Positions 1-5,457 of a stretch of 6,486 bases of DNA are shown piece by piece. Below the pieces are notes generated by a model, which was not told where the DNA came from, searched no databases, and saw only the letters and a list, made by a program, of their open reading frames with translations. The translations under genes and the position numbers were made by a program. Positions within the stretch are counted from its first letter, which is position 1, and each line of letters opens with the position of its first letter. Source of the stretch: Flavobacteriales bacterium (GTDB lineage Bacteria > Bacteroidota > Bacteroidia > Flavobacteriales_D > Crocinitomicaceae); the NCBI GenBank assembly GCA_009926905.1, contig RFNX01000337.1:1-6486 (forward strand). Direction: 5' to 3'.

Positions 1-293
1 CGAACAGAAATCCGTATTTCAATATGGTTGAGAAAAAAGAAGATGGTTTTGTACAACTTGTTAAAAGCCAAGGCTCTATTTTAGCTCGTCAATTAGCGCC
101 TGAAGTGTATGATATGAATGCGTCCTTTTACATTTTTAAAAAATCATTTTTTGACGAGCAATTTAAAAGTAGTATCACTCCAAAATCACTTGCTTACGTG
201 ATGAAACACATCTGTTTTGATATTGACCATTCGATTGATTTCAAAATCATGGAATTGATAATCAAAGAAGGGATTTTAGAATCAGAAAATTAA
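1..293 (+). CDS. CMP-nonulosonate (acylneuraminate) cytidylyltransferase, C-terminal part
   Basis: This is the C-terminal 96 residues of a cytoplasmic enzyme that activates a nonulosonic acid (sialic, legionaminic or a related sugar) with CTP to give the CMP-sugar donor. The reading frame is open to the window edge, with the first whole codon at base 3 and the stop at 291-293, so the N-terminal nucleotide-binding half lies outside. Visible family marks are NPYFNMVE at the left edge, the RQLAPEVYDMNASFYIF stretch (about bases 90-140), KSLAYVM, and FDIDHSIDF at 216-242. The two Asp of DID (219-221 and 225-227) match the metal-binding aspartates of NeuA-type enzymes. Family members are usually about 220-235 residues, so roughly 60% is missing. 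The sugar specificity cannot be read from this piece. The following PtmF-like and PtmA-like genes favour a legionaminic-type product (PtmB/LegF role) over N-acetylneuraminate; this is inference. The ATG at 24 is internal, since homology extends upstream of it. Confidence 0.88.
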   Translation, partial: NRNPYFNMVEKKEDGFVQLVKSQGSILARQLAPEVYDMNASFYIFKKSFFDEQFKSSITPKSLAYVMKHICFDIDHSIDFKIMELIIKEGILESEN

Positions 294-367
294 TTTAAGG
301 TTATCTTTTCCAATATTTATTGAGGTTTCAAGGATTTCAATTACTTTCATATTCAAATTGAGAAAAA
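294..367 (+). other. 74-base intergenic gap, no clear signal
   Basis: This is the only real gap between genes in the window. I see no G+C-rich stem followed by a T run, so no intrinsic terminator is supported. I also find no match to the Bacteroidota-type promoter (TTTG with TAnnTTTG). A short AT-rich inverted repeat, CAATATTTATTG, lies at 311-322 but is too weak to name. A purine-rich GAGAAAAA run directly precedes the ATG at 368. The gap could hold a weak internal promoter or just an untranslated spacer in the same operon. Confidence 0.5.
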
Positions 368-1288
368 ATGAGAGTTCTGATTATTGGATATGGCTCAATC
401 GCAAAAAAACATCACGCAGCTTTAAAAAAACTACGAAATGATATAGATGTTTATGCATTGAGAAGTCAGAAAAATCAAAAAGAAATAGAAGGTGTAAAAA
501 GCATTTATTCCTGGGAAGAAGCTCCAACAGATTTGGATTTTATCATAATATCCAATCCAACAAGTGAGCACGCAAAATCAATCATTGAAGCATCGAAATT
601 GAATGTTCCATTATTCATTGAAAAACCTCCTTTATTTCATTTGACTGAAAAAAATGAGGTGCTAAATGCGCTTTCAAATAAACAAATAACAACTTATTGC
701 GCGTTTCCATTAAGATTTCATCCTGTGATTCAATGGTTAAAAACCAATTTAGATCCGTCAGAAATACTTGAATTTAGAGCATATTGCGGTTCATTTTTGC
801 CTGATTGGAGACCAAATGAAGATTATACAAAAAATTACAGTGCTATAAAACAACTCGGTGGTGGTGTTCATCTTGATTTAATTCACGAATTGGATTATCT
901 CAAATGGATTTTCGGTTTGCCTAAAAGTTCTAAAGGTTTCACGAAAAAAGTCTCAAATCTTGAAATTAATTCTGTTGACAGCACAACCTATTTCGTGGAA
1001 TATATGTCATCCTTAGGTGTAGTACAATTAAATTACTTTAGAAAACAAGCGAAAAGAACTTTTGAATACGTGACTTCCGAAGACAGTTTTCAGGCAGATT
1101 TACTGAATTACACTGTAACAAATTCTAAAGGAGAAGTAGTTTTTGAAACAGTAAAAGAAAAAACAGACTTGTATGTACAACAAATGGAGTATTTCTTAGA
1201 TAAAATTGAAAGTAAATCAATATTAATGAACAGTTTTGAGGAATCGTGTGAAACCTTAGCCTTGTGTTTGAACGTAGAAGAACTATGA
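368..1288 (+). CDS. Gfo/Idh/MocA family oxidoreductase, PtmF-like
   Basis: A 306-residue NAD(P)-dependent sugar dehydrogenase-fold protein, cytoplasmic. The N-terminal Rossmann domain opens with VLIIGYGSIAKKH (GxGxxxxKH, residues 4-15). The EKPP motif at residues 85-88 supplies the conserved Lys near the nicotinamide. The C-terminal domain carries GGGVHLDLIHELDY (164-177), the catalytic Asp/His segment of the family, preceded by a LPDWRPNEDYTKNYSA stretch that I associate with Gfo/Idh proteins of nonulosonate loci. Length is normal for a short family member. It follows a CMP-nonulosonate cytidylyltransferase and overlaps a PtmA-like SDR by 4 bases (ATGA), the same trio of families as ptmF-ptmB-ptmA in Campylobacter jejuni flagellin glycosylation. 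The family call is firm. The PtmF equivalence rests on context and remembered similarity. The exact reaction is not known from sequence; it probably acts on a sugar precursor or on the nonulosonate itself. Confidence 0.9.
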   Translation: MRVLIIGYGSIAKKHHAALKKLRNDIDVYALRSQKNQKEIEGVKSIYSWEEAPTDLDFIIISNPTSEHAKSIIEASKLNVPLFIEKPPLFHLTEKNEVLNALSNKQITTYCAFPLRFHPVIQWLKTNLDPSEILEFRAYCGSFLPDWRPNEDYTKNYSAIKQLGGGVHLDLIHELDYLKWIFGLPKSSKGFTKKVSNLEINSVDSTTYFVEYMSSLGVVQLNYFRKQAKRTFEYVTSEDSFQADLLNYTVTNSKGEVVFETVKEKTDLYVQQMEYFLDKIESKSILMNSFEESCETLALCLNVEEL

Positions 1289-2022
1289 AACAATTAGAAA
1301 ATAAAATTGTAATTGTAACGGGTGGTTCAGGATTGTTGGGTAAGTCAATCGTGCAACTTTTAGAAGAGCGTGGTGCGACTGTCATCAATTTCGATTTAAA
1401 CAACCCTGAGGATTCTAAATACTTTGTTGCATGTGATATTCGCGAAGAAACCTCGATTGAAAAAGCAATTTCATCAGTTATTGAAAATTTTGGTCGAATC
1501 GATGGTTTAGTAAACAACGCATACCCAAGAACAAGTGATTGGGGAAGTTCTTTTGAAAACACATCAGCTGAAAGTTGGAAAACAAATGTTGATTGGCAAT
1601 TAAACAGTTACGCATTGATAACACAAAAGGTGATACCTTATATGAGAGAGAAATCTAAAGGAAGTATCATTTTTATGACTTCAATTTATGGTATTGTTGG
1701 AAACGACATGACAATTTATGAAGACACCAACATCAATGCAGTGGCTACTTATTCAGCAATTAAAGGTGGATTAATTAGCTTTTCAAAATTCCTTGCTTCG
1801 CTTTATGGCAAAGAAAATATTCGCGTAAATTGTGTGTCGCCAGGTGGAATTTTCGATCATCAAGATCCGAAATTTGTCAGTGCTTATGAGCATAAAGTTC
1901 CCATGAAACGAATGGGCAATCCTGATGATATTTCACCGGCAGTAGCATTTTTACTTTCTGATGATTCAAAATACATTACGGGACATAATTTAGTAGTTGA
2001 CGGAGGTTGGACAGCAATTTAA
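1285..2022 (+). CDS. SDR family oxidoreductase, PtmA-like
   Basis: A 245-residue short-chain dehydrogenase/reductase, cytoplasmic, using NAD(P). The cofactor motif TGGSGLLG is at residues 12-19 and NNAYPR at 77-82 replaces the usual NNAG. The catalytic Ser is probably S133 in SIYG, with Y156 and K160 in YSAIK, then VNCVSPGGIFD and a C-terminal YITGHNLVVDGGW typical of classical SDRs. The Ser-Tyr spacing is 23 residues, about ten more than usual, because of an insert ending in IYEDTNI. NNAYPR, SIYG, the YE-TN insert and SPGGIFD all recall PtmA of Campylobacter jejuni, needed for flagellin modification and placed in legionaminic acid synthesis. The ATG at 1285 is preferred over a GTG at 1264: it forms an ATGA overlap with the previous stop, has GAAG upstream, and starts just before the first strand of the fold. 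It is probably translationally coupled to the gene before. The substrate is unproven. Confidence 0.92.
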   Translation: MKQLENKIVIVTGGSGLLGKSIVQLLEERGATVINFDLNNPEDSKYFVACDIREETSIEKAISSVIENFGRIDGLVNNAYPRTSDWGSSFENTSAESWKTNVDWQLNSYALITQKVIPYMREKSKGSIIFMTSIYGIVGNDMTIYEDTNINAVATYSAIKGGLISFSKFLASLYGKENIRVNCVSPGGIFDHQDPKFVSAYEHKVPMKRMGNPDDISPAVAFLLSDDSKYITGHNLVVDGGWTAI

Positions 2023-2026
2023 AAGC

Positions 2027-3007
2027 ATGAATAAAGTACTTATTATTGGCGCTGGACAGCTTGGAAGTAGACATTTACAAGGAGTTTTGAAATCTATTTT
2101 AGATTTTGAAGTATTTGTTATCGACCCAAATCTATCTTCTTTAGAAATAGCAAAATCAAGAGCTAATGAAATCACACATTCTAAACATATTGTTTTTTCG
2201 GAATCAATTGAAAGTGTACCCTCGGAAATAGACGTTGCGATTGTTGCAACAAATGCGAATGTTCGTGAACAAGTGATTACAAAGCTTCTTAATACAATCG
2301 AAGTTCAATATCTTATTTTGGAAAAAGTATTGTTTCAAGATTTGGAAGCTTATGATAAAATTGAACAATTAATTCAAACTAAAAATATTAAAACGTGGGT
2401 GAATCATCCTCGAAGAATGTTTGAACATTATCAAGAAATCAAAAAGCAGATTCAAGAAAATAGTCTGCACATTACTAATTTTTTAGCAACTGGAAATAAT
2501 TGGGGATTGGGCTGCAATGGATTACATTTATTGGACCTTTGTGCTTTTCTTTCAAATGAATCGAAAATTGCAACAATTAACACCAATCAGCTTGACAAAC
2601 GAATTATAACAAGCAAACGAGAAGGATTCATTGAATTTACCGGTTCACTTAAAATTCATTTTGAAAACGGAAGCAAAGCAGAAATTATTTCTACTGATTC
2701 TGAAAGTAGTTCACTAACAATTTTCATTGCAACAGAAAAAGACAAATGGCTCATTCGTGAAGGAAATCCAATTTCAGTTATTCATCTAAAGGAAGAAAAT
2801 GGCGCTCCAATTGAAGTTAAAGAGTTCAAACCACAATTTCAAAGCGATTTATCAACGCTCCTAGTCCAAGATTTATTAACTTTGGGCACTTGTAACTTAC
2901 CTACTTACAAAGAAGCTTGCGAATTACACAAACCGTTTATTATCGCATTACTTGATTTCTATAATGCAATAGAAAATAAAGCTTCAACACATTTAAAAAT
3001 AACGTGA
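2027..3007 (+). CDS. Gfo/Idh/MocA family oxidoreductase, atypical EKV variant
   Basis: A 326-residue dehydrogenase-fold protein. The Rossmann domain begins at VLIIGAGQLGSRH (residues 4-16), with VAIVATNANVREQVI marking the next strand and helix. The motif that is normally EKP reads EKV (99-101): the Lys is kept, the Pro is not. It is followed by WVNHPRRMFEHY (Asn126 to Arg130) where other members have N-x-R-F-type segments. GLHLLDL (165-171) has His167 and Asp170, fitting the His/Asp active-site segment. Sequence drift from both neighbouring Gfo/Idh genes is large, so this is not a recent tandem duplicate. ATG 2027 is chosen over TTG 1997, as the latter would overlap the SDR and add residues before the fold. 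A GGAGG at 2002-2006 lies 20 bases from the ATG, probably too far to act as its ribosome site. It sits 4 bases after the SDR and overlaps the next dehydrogenase by one base. Its substrate is not recognisable; a role in sugar tailoring is inferred. Confidence 0.85.
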   Translation: MNKVLIIGAGQLGSRHLQGVLKSILDFEVFVIDPNLSSLEIAKSRANEITHSKHIVFSESIESVPSEIDVAIVATNANVREQVITKLLNTIEVQYLILEKVLFQDLEAYDKIEQLIQTKNIKTWVNHPRRMFEHYQEIKKQIQENSLHITNFLATGNNWGLGCNGLHLLDLCAFLSNESKIATINTNQLDKRIITSKREGFIEFTGSLKIHFENGSKAEIISTDSESSSLTIFIATEKDKWLIREGNPISVIHLKEENGAPIEVKEFKPQFQSDLSTLLVQDLLTLGTCNLPTYKEACELHKPFIIALLDFYNAIENKASTHLKIT

Positions 3008-3945
3008 TGCAAAAACTTTTACTTGTTGGAACAGGCTACATGGGAAAAGCGTATGCAACCGTGCTCAAAAAGCTAAACATTGAATTTGATGCCGTTTGCA
3101 TGTCTGAACAAAGTGCAATTTCTTTTTCAAAAGAGTTTGAATGTACTTGTTTAAGTGGAGGCATTGAATCAATTGATTTTAATAAACATAAATACAATTC
3201 AGCAATTATTGCAATTGGGATTGAAAATCTGAAATCAGCTTGTGAGAAGTTAATTAACAACAGAATAAAGTACATTTTAATTGAAAAACCTGCAGGTCTA
3301 AATTCTACTGAAATAATAGATTTAAATGATTTTGCTTTAAATTCAAGTTGTCAAGTATTTGTAGCTTATAACAGAAGGTTTTATGCTTCCGTTTTGAAAG
3401 CAAAAGAAATCATAGAATCAGATGGTGGAATTCTGTCAGGAAACTTTGAATTTACAGAATGGTCACAAAAAATTGCTCCTTTACAAAAAGCAGAAGGGGT
3501 AAAAGAAAATTGGTTTTTAGCAAATTCTACTCATGTTGTTGATTTAGCATTTTTCTTAATGGGAAAACCAAAAGAAATGCACTCGTTTACAAGCGGCAAA
3601 ATTGATTGGCATTCTCCAGCAATTTTTTCAGGAAGTGGAAAAACAAATGCGAACGTAATTTTTAGTTACAACGCAAACTGGTTATCAGCTGGAAGATGGC
3701 GCGTAGAAGTTTTAACTACGAAACGAAAATTAATTTTGGCTCCAATGGAAGAACTTCAAGAACAGTTGGTAAATTCAATTGAAGTTCGAAAAGTTGAAAA
3801 TATTGATTATTCAATTGATTCTGAATTTAAACCTGGAATTTTCTTGCAGACAAAAGCTTTCGTTGAACAAGAATTCGACAAATTGAAAACACTTCAAGAA
3901 CAAACAGAAGATTTAATTATTTACGATAAAATACTTGGGAAATAG
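3007..3945 (+). CDS. Gfo/Idh/MocA family oxidoreductase
   Basis: A 312-residue NAD(P)-dependent sugar dehydrogenase-fold protein. LLLVGTGYMGKAY (residues 4-16) is the dinucleotide-binding loop. EKPAG (93-97) is the intact EKP motif, and VAYNRRFYASV (119-129) is the N-R-R/F-Y segment after it. STHVVDLAFFLMG (174-186) supplies His176 and Asp179, matching the H-x-x-D active-site segment. All key positions are present, so it should be catalytically competent. ATG 3007 shares one base with the previous stop (TGATG), a classic reinitiation junction. A GTG at 3004 is possible but only adds one residue. The TAG stop at 3943 is followed at once by the TTG of the flippase gene, in the same frame. Together with the preceding EKV-type enzyme it may form a two-component or two-step sugar oxidation/reduction unit; this is inferred from the coupling alone. 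The substrate is unknown. Confidence 0.9.
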   Translation: MQKLLLVGTGYMGKAYATVLKKLNIEFDAVCMSEQSAISFSKEFECTCLSGGIESIDFNKHKYNSAIIAIGIENLKSACEKLINNRIKYILIEKPAGLNSTEIIDLNDFALNSSCQVFVAYNRRFYASVLKAKEIIESDGGILSGNFEFTEWSQKIAPLQKAEGVKENWFLANSTHVVDLAFFLMGKPKEMHSFTSGKIDWHSPAIFSGSGKTNANVIFSYNANWLSAGRWRVEVLTTKRKLILAPMEELQEQLVNSIEVRKVENIDYSIDSEFKPGIFLQTKAFVEQEFDKLKTLQEQTEDLIIYDKILGK

Positions 3946-3948
3946 TTG
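3943..3948 (+). other. stop-start junction TAG-TTG, zero spacing, same frame
   Basis: The stop of the dehydrogenase gene and the start of the flippase gene are adjacent codons in one frame. Translation of the flippase most likely depends on ribosomes that finish the upstream gene and reinitiate at the weak TTG, which would keep flippase levels low. Occasional read-through of the TAG would give a soluble-enzyme/membrane-protein fusion, for which there is no other evidence. Confidence 0.7.
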
Positions 3949-5454
3949 AGTTCGAAGAAACAAATAAAAAATGTTGGAGTACTCTTTGTCGGTCAATTAT
4001 TGATTAAAGGAAGTAGCTTCATCAAACAGCTTTTGTTAGCGTTTTATCTTGGCGTATCAGGACAAGTCGATTTGTTGATTATTTCACAAATGATACCTTC
4101 GATTCTATCCAGTATGATTGCTGGCGGTGCTGGCGAAATTCTTGTGACCAATCAAAAAAAGGGCAAAAAATACGACGAGAATTTTGTAGTTCTTTTCATT
4201 TTCAGCATTGCGGTTCTAACCATTGTAACAGGCTTGATTTATTTACTCTGTTTGCCTTTAGTCTGTAATTTATTTAAAGTTCACTTCGCACAAAAATCAC
4301 TTTTTTGGAGCATTTCAATCATCGTCATTTTAGCTAGAATTCCAGCTGCTTTTGTGTCTGGACTTCAGCATTTACTCTTCGCGAAAGATAAATTTAAATT
4401 CTTTACAATTTCCAGCCTTGTTTCTGAAATATCAGGCATTTTGACAATTATTTTGTTGTATAATAGCCTTGGAGTGCTCGCATTTGCTTACGGGTTGTTT
4501 GTTACACCATTTGTGAATGCAGTGTTTTTCGTTTATGCCCATAAGCTAAATGTATTCGTAATTTTCAAAAAAGAAGTTTGGAAAGCACAAAAAGATGAAT
4601 TGATTGCCATTCTTAAAAAAACATTTTCTCTAAGTTTACAAACCTTACTGAATCAACTTTCAACTTTTTGGGAGAGAACATTAAGTAAGCGCTTTTCTGA
4701 AGGTTTTTTAAGTGCAATGAATTATTCAAAGAGTCTCACTGAGTTACCGAAAATGGCATTGTTATCTTCCGTTTTAACAACAACTTACATTGAACAAGTA
4801 AATAAAAAAACAGAGGATGAAGGCGAATATTTGAAATACACCAATAAAATGGAAAAATTCCTCAGCGAGATTTCATTAATTTTTCAAACCTTAAGCATTC
4901 TTTTTGGTCCATTATTCTTGATTTTGTTCTTTAAACGTGGGGCCTTTGACGAATTCGCAGTGGTAAAAACTTTTGCGATTTATCAAATATTATCCATTGG
5001 CTTTCTTCCTGGTTTGATGCTGAATTTTCTTTCGAGAACCATGTATATTGAGTCGGAATACAAAAAATTATTTTATATCACACTTGCAAAATTTCTCTTA
5101 GAAATCGGAATTATGGTTGGATTTATTGGAATTTCCTCTTTCGCTATTCCAGCTGCTTTAGTAATTGGTAAATTCTTTACATCATTCGCAATTTTTATAA
5201 TACTCGTTCGCAAGCGCAAAGAAATTTTCAATATTCCAGCATTCATAAAAATCAACATCTTATTGATTATTTTGAGCGTTTCAATCGGAATCGCAAACAA
5301 TTATATTATCGACATTTTATTGCCAAAAAGCATTTGGGAAATCATTGCTATCTATACTCCATTCGTGGTTTTATCGGCAATAGGTATATTTTATTATCTT
5401 AATAGAAATTACGGGGTTGAATTCAAGAAATATTTTCTGAAAAAATCAGTTTAA
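3946..5454 (+). CDS. MurJ/MviN-superfamily polysaccharide flippase
   Basis: A 502-residue inner-membrane protein with many hydrophobic segments (roughly 9-36, 42-66, 79-106, 114-140, 150-197, 308-330, 341-362, 375-424, 433-455 and 465-488), consistent with a 12-14 helix MOP-type flippase. Features of the MurJ branch are Asp42 and Pro51 in the second helix followed by GGAGE, a Y-x-x-x-L-x-ELP segment (residues 259-268), and KRGAFDE (330-336), like the FxRGAF stretch of MurJ. Length is close to E. coli MurJ (about 511). Several arginines of MurJ appear replaced (see findings), so the likely job is flipping an undecaprenyl-diphosphate-linked glycan made by this locus, not lipid II. The only usable start near the N-terminus is TTG 3946: an in-frame stop lies directly upstream and the first in-frame ATG comes at residue 49, inside the second helix. 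A GGGAA at 3937-3941 may serve as ribosome site. A second cellular MurJ for peptidoglycan is expected elsewhere. Confidence 0.87.
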   Translation: MSSKKQIKNVGVLFVGQLLIKGSSFIKQLLLAFYLGVSGQVDLLIISQMIPSILSSMIAGGAGEILVTNQKKGKKYDENFVVLFIFSIAVLTIVTGLIYLLCLPLVCNLFKVHFAQKSLFWSISIIVILARIPAAFVSGLQHLLFAKDKFKFFTISSLVSEISGILTIILLYNSLGVLAFAYGLFVTPFVNAVFFVYAHKLNVFVIFKKEVWKAQKDELIAILKKTFSLSLQTLLNQLSTFWERTLSKRFSEGFLSAMNYSKSLTELPKMALLSSVLTTTYIEQVNKKTEDEGEYLKYTNKMEKFLSEISLIFQTLSILFGPLFLILFFKRGAFDEFAVVKTFAIYQILSIGFLPGLMLNFLSRTMYIESEYKKLFYITLAKFLLEIGIMVGFIGISSFAIPAALVIGKFFTSFAIFIILVRKRKEIFNIPAFIKINILLIILSVSIGIANNYIIDILLPKSIWEIIAIYTPFVVLSAIGIFYYLNRNYGVEFKKYFLKKSV

Positions 5455-5457
5455 TTT

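Noticed and set aside
311..322. Inverted repeat CAATATTTATTG as an operator or terminator
   Set aside because: Arms of 4-5 AT bases with almost no loop are expected by chance in such AT-rich sequence, and no T run follows.
1264..1284. GTG-started N-terminal extension of the SDR
   Set aside because: It adds seven residues (MFERRRT) before the fold and overlaps the previous gene by 25 bases; the ATG at 1285 gives the normal ATGA coupling.
1108..1562. Minus-strand open frames (1108-1293 and 1125-1562)
   Set aside because: They lie opposite the well-supported Gfo/Idh and SDR genes, and their translations show no recognisable domain; they are shadows of coding sequence.
2002..2006. GGAGG as ribosome binding site for the gene at 2027
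   Set aside because: It ends 20 bases before the ATG and encodes Gly-Gly of the conserved SDR C-terminus (VVDGGW), so protein coding explains it.
1997..2026. TTG-started extension of the second Gfo/Idh gene
   Set aside because: The extra ten residues come from the other frame of the SDR C-terminus, and the ATG at 2027 sits right before the Rossmann strand.
1990..2175. Minus-strand open frame
   Set aside because: It crosses the SDR/Gfo-Idh junction opposite real coding sequence and has no recognisable protein features.
3036..3275. Minus-strand open frame
   Set aside because: It is antisense to the Rossmann domain of the 3007-3945 gene; its composition is that of a reversed dehydrogenase, with no motif.
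5073..5300. Minus-strand open frame
   Set aside because: It is antisense to the last helices of the flippase; hydrophobic only by virtue of the opposite strand.
3007..5454. A broken fusion gene split by a nonsense mutation at TAG 3943
   Set aside because: Both halves are full-length members of unrelated families (soluble dehydrogenase and membrane flippase) with natural ends, so two genes fit better.
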